Notes under the pieces: generated by a model
The model's input: the letters and a program-made list of their open reading frames with translations, nothing else
The model's database searches: none
Told to the model about the DNA's origin: nothing
Origin: Amaricoccus macauensis
GTDB taxonomy: Bacteria; Pseudomonadota; Alphaproteobacteria; Rhodobacterales; Rhodobacteraceae
Direction of reading: 5' to 3'
NCBI RefSeq assembly: GCF_014201905.1
Contig: NZ_JACHFM010000001.1
Coordinates: 1,502,994-1,566,993, forward strand
Length of the DNA stretch: 64,000 nt
Part shown: in pieces, positions 56,286 to 64,000 of the stretch
Position numbering within the stretch: the first letter of the stretch is position 1
Layout: each line of letters starts with the position of its first letter
Position numbers and translations under genes: made by a program

Positions 56286-56723
56286 GCGGGCCGGCGCCCG
56301 AAACCTCCCGCGGGACCGTCATGATCGGTCAGAACCCGAGCGGCCCCGCGCCGCGGCAAGCGGCGCCATGAACCGGCCGGTGGATCACTCCGGCCGCCGG
56401 GATCAGAGGCGCACGCTCGCCGCCACGGACACCCGGATCGCGGGCGCGAGAGCCGTCAGTTTCTCCTGATTCCACAGGGGCAAAGGCCGATCCACACCGG
56501 TCGCGGCTCCGATCAGCGGGGATGGCGATCCGTGCGGCGACAGGTCGCAACGGCCGCCCGAGCGGCCTGCGATCCACCTGTTCCGGCACGAGAAAACCAC
56601 GTCCGACCGCTACGCCAGCCAGTCCAAATTGCGATGTAATTCTCAATTTTCTCCGGCCGCCGGCTTCAATGCACGGTCGCAATCGATCATCATCGCGCAA
56701 GGATCGGACGAGGGAGATGTGAT
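56286..56723. other. Intergenic region before the cbb3 operon
   Basis: These 438 bases hold no gene I can support. A short hairpin CGGGC-CGGC-GCCCG at 56287-56300 follows the aldolase stop and may end that operon. The cbb3 promoter should lie at the right end, where GC falls (about 56620-56710). I looked for an FNR box (TTGAT-N4-ATCAA) and found no good match. Confidence 0.5.
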
Positions 56724-58379
56724 GTGGTCGCCGCACTGACTGTCGGCACGCGCGTTCTTGCACTGGTGATCCTCGGCATCGGCGCGATCGTCGGCCTCGC
56801 CATGGCAGTGGCCGGCGCCGGACAGGCCTTCGGGGTCCATGGCTGGATCGTCCTCATCTACTGCCTGGTGATCGCCTGGCGCGTCATGCTGCAACTCGAC
56901 GCGCCCGAGCCGTCCCCGTCGCGACTGCGGTCCTACTACGACGACCCGATCAAGATGGGCGTCGTCCTGACGATGGCCTGGGCCATCGTCGGCATGGGGT
57001 TCGGCGTCTGGGTCGCCTACCTGCTGGCCTACCCGGACCTGAGGTACGACGCGGCCTGGACCGGGTTCGGCCGCCTGCGCCCGGTCCACACCACAGGCAT
57101 CATCTTCGGCTTCGGCGGCACCGCGCTCATCACCACCTCGTTCCACGTCATGCAACGCACCAGCCGGGCGCGGCTCGCGGGCGAGTTCACCCCGTGGTTC
57201 GTGCTGCTCGGCTACCAGCTCTTCGTGATCCTCGCGATCTCCGGCTATCTCATGGGCATCAACCAGTCCAAGGAGTACGCCGAAGCCGAATGGTACGCCG
57301 ATCTCTGGCTCCTCGTGGTCTGGATCACCTACTTCACCCTCTACATCCGCACCCTCGCCCGCAGGGCCGAGCCGCACATCTACGTGGCCAACTGGTACTA
57401 TCTCTCCTTCATCCTGATCGTCGGGGTGCTGCACATCTTCAACAACGTGGCGCTTCCGGTGTCCTGGAGCGGGTCGCGCAGCTACATTCTATGGTCAGGC
57501 GTGCAGGACGCCATGATGCAATGGTGGTACGGGCACAATGCCGTCGCGTTCTTCCTGACCTCCGGCTTCCTCGGGATGCTCTACTACTACCTCCCGAAGC
57601 GGGCGGCCCGGCCGATATATTCCTACCGCCTGTCGATACTGTCGTTCTGGGGCATCACGTTCTTCTACGTCTGGGTCGGCTCCCACCACCTGCACTACAC
57701 CGCGCTGCCGCAATGGGTGCAGACGCTCGGCATGACGTTCTCCATCATGCTGCTCGTCCCCTCTTGGGCGACGGCCGCGAACGCGCTGCTCACGCTGAAC
57801 GGCGCATGGCACAAGGTGCGCGACGACGCGACGTTGCGCTTCATGATGGTCGCCGCGATCTTCTACGGGATGGCGACGTTCGAGGGCTCGTTCCTCGCGA
57901 TCCGCGGCGTGAACGCGCTCTCGCACTACACCGACTGGACGATCGCCCACGTGCACGTGGGCACGCTCGGCTGGAACGCGATCCTGATCTTCGGGGCGAT
58001 CTATGCGCTGGTGCCGGTGATCTGGCGCCGCGAGCGGATGTGGTCGCCGCGGCTCGTCGAGTGGCACTTCTGGCTCGCCGTGGCAGGGACCGTCATCTAC
58101 GTCTTCTCCATGTGGAACTCCGGCATCCTGCAGGGGCTCATGTGGCGCACCTACAACGACGCCGGAACACTCCAGTATTCGTTCATCGACACGGTCATGG
58201 CGATGCACCCCTACTACATGGGCCGCGCCGTGGGCGGGACGATCTACATGATCGGAATGCTCATCGGCTGCGTGAACATCTGGATGACGATCCGCAAGGC
58301 GCCCGAGGCCGGCTACCTCCGGGATATGCCGAAGACGCCCGCGGGCGATGCGGACGATCGTCGCGTTCCGGCGGAGTAG
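56724..58379 (+). CDS. ccoN: cbb3-type cytochrome c oxidase subunit I
   Basis: CcoN is the catalytic subunit, holding heme b and the heme b3-CuB centre that reduces oxygen with high affinity. The 551-residue product is highly hydrophobic (about 12-14 helices). Visible ligand regions are [46 protein letters not shown] (CuB His and cross-linked Tyr region), [20 protein letters not shown] and [19 protein letters not shown]. It starts at GTG and heads the operon ccoNOQP. The N-terminal 70 residues, with two extra helices, are typical of long CcoN forms. Confidence 0.95.
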   Translation: MVAALTVGTRVLALVILGIGAIVGLAMAVAGAGQAFGVHGWIVLIYCLVIAWRVMLQLDAPEPSPSRLRSYYDDPIKMGVVLTMAWAIVGMGFGVWVAYLLAYPDLRYDAAWTGFGRLRPVHTTGIIFGFGGTALITTSFHVMQRTSRARLAGEFTPWFVLLGYQLFVILAISGYLMGINQSKEYAEAEWYADLWLLVVWITYFTLYIRTLARRAEPHIYVANWYYLSFILIVGVLHIFNNVALPVSWSGSRSYILWSGVQDAMMQWWYGHNAVAFFLTSGFLGMLYYYLPKRAARPIYSYRLSILSFWGITFFYVWVGSHHLHYTALPQWVQTLGMTFSIMLLVPSWATAANALLTLNGAWHKVRDDATLRFMMVAAIFYGMATFEGSFLAIRGVNALSHYTDWTIAHVHVGTLGWNAILIFGAIYALVPVIWRRERMWSPRLVEWHFWLAVAGTVIYVFSMWNSGILQGLMWRTYNDAGTLQYSFIDTVMAMHPYYMGRAVGGTIYMIGMLIGCVNIWMTIRKAPEAGYLRDMPKTPAGDADDRRVPAE

Positions 58380-58383
58380 GCCC

Positions 58384-59196
58384 ATGTTACGGAAGCTGAC
58401 CGCCCTCCTCGAGAAGATCGTCTCGCCCTTCGGGCGGCTCTATCACCTGATCTTCCGCGCGATGTACCGCATCGAGCGCTATTCGCTCGGGCTCGCCTTC
58501 GCGATCATCATCGTGGGCGGCATCGGCGGAGCGGTCGAGATCGCGCCGCTCTTCACCATCAACGAGACGGTGGAGGACGCACCCGACATGCGCGTCTATA
58601 CCCCGCTCGAGCAGGCGGGGCGCGACATCTACCTGCGTGAAGGCTGCTACACCTGCCACAGCCAGATGATCCGCACCCTGAAGGACGAGGTAGACCGCTA
58701 CGGCGCCTATTCTCTCGCGGTCGAGTCGAAGTACGACCACCCGATGCTCTGGGGCTCGAAGCGCACCGGGCCGGATCTGGCGAGGCTGGGCGGCAAGTAC
58801 TCCGACGACTGGCACGTCGCCCACCTCCGCAATCCTCGCGACGTGGAGCCGGCCTCGATCATGCCGGCCTATCGCTGGATGGAGGGCCGCGAGGTCGAGC
58901 TCGCCGATCTCCCCGCCCGGCTTGCGACCCTGCGTGACGTGGGCGTGCCCTACACCGACGCGCAGATCGAGAACGCGGTCCGGGACGCGCGCGGCCAGGC
59001 CACCCCCGACGGCCCGGATGCCGAGGGGGTTGTCGAGCGGTACGGCGAGGCCACGAACGTCCGGAACTTCGACGGCGAGGGCGGTGGGCCGACCGAGATG
59101 GACGCACTGGTCGCCTACCTGCAGGTCCTCGGCACGCTGGTCGATCCCGCGACGATCGCCGCGGCGCAGGCGCAGGTCGGGTCGAAGGGGGAATGA
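58384..59196 (+). CDS. ccoO: cbb3-type cytochrome c oxidase subunit II (monoheme)
   Basis: CcoO is a membrane-anchored monoheme cytochrome c passing electrons toward CcoN. The 270-residue product has one membrane helix ([25 protein letters not shown], about residues 33-57) and the heme c motif CYTCH at 88-92 ([13 protein letters not shown]); the axial Met is probably in [10 protein letters not shown]. It starts 5 bases after the ccoN stop. Confidence 0.95.
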   Translation: MLRKLTALLEKIVSPFGRLYHLIFRAMYRIERYSLGLAFAIIIVGGIGGAVEIAPLFTINETVEDAPDMRVYTPLEQAGRDIYLREGCYTCHSQMIRTLKDEVDRYGAYSLAVESKYDHPMLWGSKRTGPDLARLGGKYSDDWHVAHLRNPRDVEPASIMPAYRWMEGREVELADLPARLATLRDVGVPYTDAQIENAVRDARGQATPDGPDAEGVVERYGEATNVRNFDGEGGGPTEMDALVAYLQVLGTLVDPATIAAAQAQVGSKGE

Positions 59197-59200
59197 GCCC

Positions 59201-59371
59201 ATGGACGTCAGTCACGACACGCTCGTGGTCATCGCCAAGACGGTCGGGCTCTTCCTGCTGATCGCAATGTTTCTGGCTGCGGTCGTCTACGCCTTCTGGC
59301 CCTCCAAGAAGGCGAAGTTCGATCGCGCCGCCCGCAGTGTGCTCGATGACGAGGATGGGCCATGTCGGTAG
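59201..59371 (+). CDS. ccoQ: cbb3-type oxidase subunit CcoQ
   Basis: This 56-residue one-helix membrane protein (VVIAKTVGLFLLIAMFLAAVVYAFWPSKKAKFDRAA) fits CcoQ, the small subunit that stabilises the complex. The tail VLDDEDGP is usual. The ATG is 5 bases after the ccoO stop, and the end overlaps ccoP by 10 bases. It is short and identified mainly by position, hydropathy and the FWPSKKAKFD pattern. Confidence 0.88.
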   Translation: MDVSHDTLVVIAKTVGLFLLIAMFLAAVVYAFWPSKKAKFDRAARSVLDDEDGPCR

Positions 59372-60234
59372 ATGAACGCGACCCGCTGACCGGGCACCGG
59401 ACCACCGGCCACGAGTGGAACGGCATCACCGAACTCAACACGCGCGTGCCGCGGGCGGTCTGGTGGGCCATCGGCCTCACCCACGCATGGGCAGTCCTGA
59501 TGTGGTTCCTGCTGCCGTCGTGGCCGCTCGTGACCACCTACACCAAGGGGCTCCTCGGCGTCGATCAGCGCCAGCTCGTCGCCGGTCAGCTGGCGGCGGC
59601 GGCACGCGACCACGACCAGTGGATGTCGCGGATCGCCAGCGAGGACCTCCCCACCATTCGCGGCGACAAGGAACTCATGGCAACCGTCGCGGAGGTGGCG
59701 CCGGCGCTCTGGGGCGACAACTGCCAGGCATGTCACGGCCGTGTGGCGACCGGCGGGCCGGGCTTCCCTGATCTCGTCGACAAGTCGTGGCTCTGGGGCG
59801 GCGACGACGACGCGGTGCTGGAGACGATCCGCGTCGGTGTCAATTCGGCCCATCCCGACACGCGGACCTCGCAGATGCTGGCGTTCGGGGCGGGCGGGAT
59901 GCTGACGCGCGACGAGATCAGAACCGTTGCGACCTATGTCCAGTCGCTGTCGGGGCTCGCGACGCCGGACGACGCCACCAGGCAGGCGGGCGCGCAGCTC
60001 TTCGCCGACAACTGCGCAAGCTGCCACGGCGACGACGGCACGGGCGACACGAGCCTCGGCGCGCCGAACCTCACGGACGCCTTCTGGCTCTACGGCTCGG
60101 ACTCCGAGACGCTCTTCCGCACGATCTACGGCGGCCGTCACGGCTGGATGCCGACTTGGGAAAGCCGGCTCTCCGAGGCGCAGCGCAAGATCCTGGCGCT
60201 CTACGTGCTGAACGTGCTGCCGGAAAAGCAATGA
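59362..60234 (+). CDS. ccoP: cbb3-type cytochrome c oxidase subunit III (diheme)
   Basis: CcoP is the diheme cytochrome c subunit that accepts electrons from the soluble donor. The 290-residue product has an N-terminal conserved segment (GHEWNGITELNTRVPRAVWW), one membrane helix (AIGLTHAWAVLMWFLLPSWPLV) and two heme motifs, CQACH at 121-125 and CASCH at 218-222. It starts inside ccoQ and ends overlapping a small membrane-protein gene by 4 bases. Confidence 0.95.
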   Translation: MSVDERDPLTGHRTTGHEWNGITELNTRVPRAVWWAIGLTHAWAVLMWFLLPSWPLVTTYTKGLLGVDQRQLVAGQLAAAARDHDQWMSRIASEDLPTIRGDKELMATVAEVAPALWGDNCQACHGRVATGGPGFPDLVDKSWLWGGDDDAVLETIRVGVNSAHPDTRTSQMLAFGAGGMLTRDEIRTVATYVQSLSGLATPDDATRQAGAQLFADNCASCHGDDGTGDTSLGAPNLTDAFWLYGSDSETLFRTIYGGRHGWMPTWESRLSEAQRKILALYVLNVLPEKQ

Positions 60235-60434
60235 GCATGGACGCTCCCGTCCGCCTCGGCCGGAAGGGCCGCTGGACCATGGCCGGCATCGCATTCGCGA
60301 TCGTCGCCATCTTCGCGGCGGCAAACACCCACCTCGTCTACGTCTCGCTCAGCAGCGAGCCCGATTGCGTGCCTCACCTCAAGGCCCCGGACCACGGCGG
60401 CAAGACCTTCCGCGCCGCCGGCTCGGCCTGTTGA
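60231..60434 (+). CDS. Small membrane protein of the cbb3 operon
   Basis: This 67-residue protein has one membrane helix (MAGIAFAIVAIFAAANTHLVYVSL, about residues 17-40) and a short periplasmic tail with SSEPDCVPHLKAPDHGG and a terminal Cys. The start overlaps the ccoP stop (ATGA), so it is translated with the oxidase. It is far too small for CcoH (FixH) or CcoG and takes their usual place in the operon. The two cysteines and the CVPH segment suggest an assembly or metal/heme handling role, which is only inference. Confidence 0.75.
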   Translation: MSMDAPVRLGRKGRWTMAGIAFAIVAIFAAANTHLVYVSLSSEPDCVPHLKAPDHGGKTFRAAGSAC

Positions 60435-60445
60435 CGGAGCTGCCG

Positions 60446-61270
60446 ATGGAAGCCGAAATCCTGCCGAAGATCGTGCCGCCGCTGCCCCGGCCCAACCTGA
60501 AGGCCCTGCACTTGCCGCGGCGCATCGCCTTCGACTGGCTGCGCGCCGGCTGGAAGGATCTCGTGACCAATCCCCTGCCGAGCCTGCTCTACGGCTTCCT
60601 CGTGTTCCTTGTGTCCCTCCTGGTGGTCTGGGGGCTGTTTCAGGCCGACATCGACTATTTCCTTCCGGCCACGCTCAGCGGCTTCATGGTGATCGGCCCG
60701 CTGATCGCGGCCGGCCTCTACGAGAAAAGCCGCCGGCTGGAGACGGGCGAGCGCACCCGCTTCTGGCAGATGATCTGCGTACGGCTCGCCTCGGGGTATC
60801 AGACGCTCTTCCTCGGGCTGATCCTGCTCCTGCTCTTCCTGCTGTGGCAGCGCGCCGCGGTCCTGCTTTTCGCCCTCCACATCGGCGTGCGGCCCTTTCC
60901 GGGGGTTCACGAAATCCTTCCCATGCTCTTCACCACGTGGTTCGGCTGGTCGCTGATGATCTCGGGCATCTTCGTCGGCGGCATCTTCGCCGCGTTCGCG
61001 TTTTCGGTCAGCGTCTTCTCGGTTCCGATGATGCTCGAGGAGCACACCGACGCGCTGAGCGCGATGGGGATCAGCATGTCGCTCGTCTGGAACAACCTTG
61101 CCGTGTTGCTGGCGTGGGCCGCGATCGTCGTCGGTCTTTTCGTGCTGTCGGTGCTCACCGGCTTCCTCGGGCTGATCGTCATCTTCCCGCTGCTCGGCCA
61201 TGCCACCTGGCATGCCTATCGCGCCATTCGGACCACCCGGGGCGAGCGGGTATTCTTCCTCGGGACGTGA
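60446..61270 (+). CDS. DUF2189-family integral membrane protein
   Basis: This 274-residue inner-membrane protein has about six hydrophobic helices and a short basic N-terminus (LKALHLPRRIAFDWLRAGWKDL). LPATLSGFMVIGPLIAAGLYEKSRRLETGE and FSVSVFSVPMMLEEHTDALSAMGISMSLVWNN are typical of DUF2189 proteins, which often accompany cytochrome oxidase genes in alphaproteobacteria. Function is unknown. It lies 11 bases downstream of the small membrane-protein gene and 25 bases before ccoS. Confidence 0.85.
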   Translation: MEAEILPKIVPPLPRPNLKALHLPRRIAFDWLRAGWKDLVTNPLPSLLYGFLVFLVSLLVVWGLFQADIDYFLPATLSGFMVIGPLIAAGLYEKSRRLETGERTRFWQMICVRLASGYQTLFLGLILLLLFLLWQRAAVLLFALHIGVRPFPGVHEILPMLFTTWFGWSLMISGIFVGGIFAAFAFSVSVFSVPMMLEEHTDALSAMGISMSLVWNNLAVLLAWAAIVVGLFVLSVLTGFLGLIVIFPLLGHATWHAYRAIRTTRGERVFFLGT

Positions 61271-61295
61271 CGCCCATGTCGCCGGTCATGCGACC

Positions 61296-61517
61296 ATGAG
61301 CGCCCTCGCGATCCTCATCCCGACGAGCCTCGGGCTCGGCCTCTTCGGCCTCGTCTGCTTCGTCTGGAGCCTCCGCTCGAACCAGTACCAGGATCTCGAG
61401 GGCGCCGCCGAGCGCATCCTGCTCGATGACGAGCCCGGCGCGGCGCCGACGGAGCCGCGTGGCGCATCCGTCGGGGAAATGGGCGATCCGCGTTCACCTT
61501 CGGCCGACGAAGGGTGA
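61296..61517 (+). CDS. ccoS: cbb3 oxidase assembly protein CcoS
   Basis: CcoS is a one-helix membrane protein needed to insert cofactors into the cbb3 complex. The 73-residue product starts MSALAILIPTSLGLGLFGLVCFVWSL and continues RSNQYQDLEGAAERILLDDE, matching CcoS closely. It is the last gene of the operon; ccoG, ccoH and ccoI, usually between ccoP and ccoS, are absent and may be elsewhere in the genome. Confidence 0.9.
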   Translation: MSALAILIPTSLGLGLFGLVCFVWSLRSNQYQDLEGAAERILLDDEPGAAPTEPRGASVGEMGDPRSPSADEG

Positions 61518-61526
61518 GATCGCCCC

Positions 61527-61538
61527 ACCTGCGCAGGT
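61527..61538. terminator. Palindrome between convergent genes
   Basis: ACCTGCGCAGGT is a perfect 12-base palindrome between the ccoS stop and the stop of the leftward aminotransferase; with flanking bases (CCACC...GGTGG) a larger stem is possible. No U tract follows. Confidence 0.3.
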
Positions 61539-61561
61539 CGCGCGGGTGGCCGTCTCCCGCC

Positions 61562-62887
61562 TCAGACGCTCTCGATCGTCTTTCGGATGCAGCCGACGAT
61601 CTCGTCCACGTCCGCCCGGGTCGCGACGAATGACGGTGCGACGATCGCCGTGTCGCCGGTCCACTTCACGTGGCAGCCGTTCCAGAACAGCCGCTTCTGA
61701 AGCTCGTTGCCCCGAAGCCCCGGCTTGCCCGGCTCGGGATGCACCTCCACCCCGGCGATCAGCCCGTGTCCCCGCAGGTCGCGCACCACGTCGAGATCCT
61801 TCAGCGACCAGATCGCATCGAGGAAGTACGGCGAAAGCTCCGCCGCCTTCTCGAAGAGCCCCTCCCGCTCGTAGATCTCGAGCGTCGCCAGCCCCGCCGC
61901 GCAGGCCGCCGGATGGCCCGAGTAGGTATAGCCGTGAAAGAACTCGATGGCGTTCTCCGGCGCGGCCCCGGTGATCGTCTCGTAAATCTCGTCCCGCGCC
62001 GCGACCGCCCCCATGGGGATCGCCCCGTTGGTGATCGCCTTCGCCATGGTGATGATATCGGGCGTCACGCCAAAGGTCTGCGCCGCGAACGCTTTCCCCG
62101 TCCGCCCGAACCCGGTGATCACCTCGTCGAACACCAAGAGGATCCCGTGCCTGTCGCAGATCGCCCGCAGCCGTTCGAGATAGCCCTTCGGCGGCACCAG
62201 CACCCCCGTCGACCCGGCGATCGGCTCGACGAACACCGCCGCGATGGTGCCCGCCCCATAGGCCTCGCAGAACCGCTGCAGATCGTCGGCCAGCTCCGCG
62301 CCCGTCTCCGGCTGCCCCCGCGTGAACGCCTGCGCCTCGTCCCAGGTGTGCCGCAGCATCACCACGTTCGGCATGACCACCGGGAAGGTCTCGCGGTTCC
62401 TCACCATGCCGGCGAGCGAGGTGCCCCCCATGTTCACACCATGATACGCCCGCTCGCGGCTCACGAACCGCAGCCGCTGGCTTTCGCCCCGAGCCCGGTG
62501 ATAGGCCATCACCATCTTCAGCGCCGTATCGATCGCCTCGGAGCCCGAGTTCACGAAGAAGACGTGGTTCATCGGCTCGGGCAGCAGTTCCGCTACCTTG
62601 TCCGCCAGCGCGAACGCGCCCGGATGCCCCATCTGGAACGGCGGCGTGTAGTCGTTCTCCAGCATCTGGCGATAGACCGCCTCGGCGATCTCCTTCCGCC
62701 CGTGCCCGGCCGCCACGTTGAAGAGCCCGGACGACCCGTCGATCAACGGCTCGCCGTTCTGGTTCCAGAGCCGCACGCCTTCGGATCTCTGCACCAGCCG
62801 GGGGGATGCCTTGAACTCACGGTTGGCCGTGAACGGCATCCACTGCGCCTCATAGGCCTGGTTCGAGAGTGGTTTCACCACGTTCAT
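61562..62887 (-). CDS. Class III aminotransferase, probable taurine- or omega-amino acid:pyruvate transaminase
   Basis: This is a 441-residue PLP enzyme of the omega-amino acid:pyruvate class. Landmarks are YEAQWMPFTANREF, HVFFVNSGSEAIDTALKM, RERAYHGVNMGGTSLAG, LLVFDEVITGFGRTGKAFAAQTFGV and ITMAKAITNGAIPMGAV, whose Lys binds PLP. FFHGYTYSGHPAACAAGLA is also typical. Family members act on beta-alanine, gamma-aminobutyrate, taurine or related amines. It is divergent from xsc, whose substrate sulfoacetaldehyde would be the product of taurine transamination, so taurine is the most likely substrate. Confidence 0.88.
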   Translation of the reverse strand: MNVVKPLSNQAYEAQWMPFTANREFKASPRLVQRSEGVRLWNQNGEPLIDGSSGLFNVAAGHGRKEIAEAVYRQMLENDYTPPFQMGHPGAFALADKVAELLPEPMNHVFFVNSGSEAIDTALKMVMAYHRARGESQRLRFVSRERAYHGVNMGGTSLAGMVRNRETFPVVMPNVVMLRHTWDEAQAFTRGQPETGAELADDLQRFCEAYGAGTIAAVFVEPIAGSTGVLVPPKGYLERLRAICDRHGILLVFDEVITGFGRTGKAFAAQTFGVTPDIITMAKAITNGAIPMGAVAARDEIYETITGAAPENAIEFFHGYTYSGHPAACAAGLATLEIYEREGLFEKAAELSPYFLDAIWSLKDLDVVRDLRGHGLIAGVEVHPEPGKPGLRGNELQKRLFWNGCHVKWTGDTAIVAPSFVATRADVDEIVGCIRKTIESV

Positions 62888-62994
62888 CTCGTTTTACCTC
62901 CCTGGGAATCCCTCCTCACAGTAACCCATCGGCGCACAGGTTGAAGGGGGCGGAACCCGGGGCTAGGGTCCGCGAAAAGACAAGGGAGGTGACG

Positions 62995-64000
62995 ATGCGC
63001 ATGACGACCGAGGAAGCCTTCGTGAAGGTCCTGCAGATGCACGGCATCGCGCATGCCTTCGGGATCATCGGCTCGGCGATGATGCCGATTTCCGACCTCT
63101 TTCCCGCGGCCGGCATCACCTTCTGGGACTGCGCCCACGAAGGCAGCGCCGGCATGATGGCCGATGGCTTCACCCGTGCGTCCGGCAGGATGTCGATGGC
63201 CGTCGCCCAGAACGGCCCCGGCATCACCAACTTCGTCACCGCGATCAAGACCGCCTACTGGAACCACACCCCGCTCCTCCTCGTCACGCCGCAGGCCGCG
63301 AACCGCACCATCGGTCAGGGCGGCTTTCAGGAGGTGGAGCAGATGGCTCTCTTCCGTGACATGGTCGCCTATCAGGAAGAGGTGCGCGATCCCGTCCGTA
63401 TCGCCGAGGTGCTGAACCGGGTCATCGAGCAGGCCCGCCGCCGCTCCGGCCCGGCCCAGATCAACGTACCCCGCGACTTCTGGACCCGCGAGATCGACAT
63501 CGACCTGCCCGAGACGATCCGCATCGAACGCCCCGGTGGCGGCGCGGGGGCGATCGCCGAGGCGGCGAGGCTTCTGACGGAGGCGCGTTTCCCGGTGATC
63601 CTGAACGGCGCGGGCGTCGTGCTCGCCGGCGCCATTCCTGCGTCCGCCGCCCTCGCCGAGCAGCTCTCCGCCCCGGTTTGCTGCGGCTACCAGCACAACG
63701 ATGCCTTCACCGGCAGCCACCCGCTCTCTGTCGGGCCGCTCGGCTACAACGGCTCGAAGGCCGCCATGGAGCTGATCTCCCGGGCCGACGTCGTCCTTGC
63801 CCTCGGCACCCGGCTCAATCCGTTCTCGACGCTGCCGGGCTACGGCATCGACTACTGGCCAAAGGCCGCGAAGGTCATTCAGGTCGACATCAACGCCGAC
63901 CGCATCGGCCTCACCAAGCCGGTGAGTGTCGCAATTCAGGGGGACGCCGGCCTCGTCGCCCTGCAACTCCTCGAGGCGCTGGGAGCCGGTGCCGGCGACA
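62995..64000 (+). CDS. xsc: Sulfoacetaldehyde acetyltransferase, C-terminus off window
   Basis: Xsc is a thiamine-diphosphate enzyme converting sulfoacetaldehyde and phosphate into acetyl phosphate and sulfite. The 335 visible residues begin MRMTTEEAFVKVLQMHGIAHAF, with GIIGSAMMPISDLFP, ITFWDCAHEGSAGMMADGFTRASG (catalytic Glu), SMAVAQNGPGITNFVTAIKTAYWN and VLALGTRLNPFSTLPGYGIDYWP, all characteristic. A strong ribosome binding site AAGGGAGGT (62982-62990) precedes the ATG. The frame is open to the last base; the full protein would be nearly 600 residues. It is divergent from the aminotransferase, with 107 bases between starts. Confidence 0.93.
   Translation, partial: MRMTTEEAFVKVLQMHGIAHAFGIIGSAMMPISDLFPAAGITFWDCAHEGSAGMMADGFTRASGRMSMAVAQNGPGITNFVTAIKTAYWNHTPLLLVTPQAANRTIGQGGFQEVEQMALFRDMVAYQEEVRDPVRIAEVLNRVIEQARRRSGPAQINVPRDFWTREIDIDLPETIRIERPGGGAGAIAEAARLLTEARFPVILNGAGVVLAGAIPASAALAEQLSAPVCCGYQHNDAFTGSHPLSVGPLGYNGSKAAMELISRADVVLALGTRLNPFSTLPGYGIDYWPKAAKVIQVDINADRIGLTKPVSVAIQGDAGLVALQLLEALGAGAGD

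Noticed and set aside
56286-56723. FNR/Anr-type box expected before the cbb3 operon
   Set aside because: No good TTGAT-N4-ATCAA match was found; weak TTG/CAA pairs have wrong spacing or lack the AT core.

Overview
The window is 64 kb of GC-rich chromosome from an alphaproteobacterium, most likely of the order Rhodobacterales or a close relative. The evidence is gene content and order. The run hemW-parB-parA-rsmG-mnmG-mnmE-rho-hemJ / maf-aroE-coaE-dnaQ-secB-fxsA-tim44-smr is the origin-proximal block of these bacteria, and two perfect parS sites lie inside rsmG and mnmG. minCDE, a cbb3 oxidase operon and xsc agree with this. I cannot name a genus. No rRNA, tRNA, insertion sequence, prophage or CRISPR array could be recognised.

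Layout. 1-3.4 kb: sugar-nucleotide and housekeeping genes (galU partial, kdsB, cysQ, a YciA thioesterase, an SH3-like exported protein). 3.5-13.2 kb: a carbohydrate locus made of an Rbs-type ABC importer, a GntR regulator, an FGGY kinase, a DhaK-DhaL kinase, a class I aldolase and a second GntR regulator. A repeated palindrome, TGTACGTACA or close variants, sits at its promoters and ties the locus into one regulon. 13.3-16.8 kb: LysR regulator, recQ, rsmD. 16.9-18.7 kb: a tight three-gene operon with a Skp1-GlcNAc-transferase-like glycosyltransferase (PF11397 type), a prolyl-4-hydroxylase-like Fe(II)/2OG dioxygenase and a 92-residue protein with a proline-rich linker. This is the most unusual system in the window. 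19-26.7 kb: peroxiredoxin, YnfA, DMT exporter, map, sfsA, a CinA-type domain protein, and a TauABC-type importer with a DUF1349 protein.

26.7-31.8 kb: minCDE leftward and rph-rdgB/ridA-hemW rightward; rdgB and ridA share one open frame. 31.8-39.1 kb: the leftward par/rsmG/mnmG/mnmE/rho/hemJ block. 39.15-39.70 kb: a non-coding stretch with DnaA-box-like motifs and an AT-rich segment, the likely oriC. 39.7-42.4 kb: maf-aroE-coaE-dnaQ rightward. Genes on both flanks point away from the putative origin, as expected for leading-strand genes. 42.4-51.4 kb: secB, fxsA, tim44, smr, an HWE histidine kinase, three small stress-type proteins, a UvrD-family helicase, and an HtrA-like protein lacking catalytic residues next to a LuxR-type regulator.

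51.6-56.3 kb: a PotABCD-like importer operon ending in an HpcH/HpaI aldolase. 56.7-61.5 kb: ccoNOQP, a 67-residue membrane protein, a DUF2189 protein and ccoS. 61.6-64 kb: a class III aminotransferase (probably taurine- or omega-amino-acid:pyruvate) divergent from xsc, which runs off the right edge; together they suggest taurine dissimilation through sulfoacetaldehyde. Most operons are compact, with many 4-base ATGA overlaps. All functional calls come from reading translated motifs and context; no database search was run.
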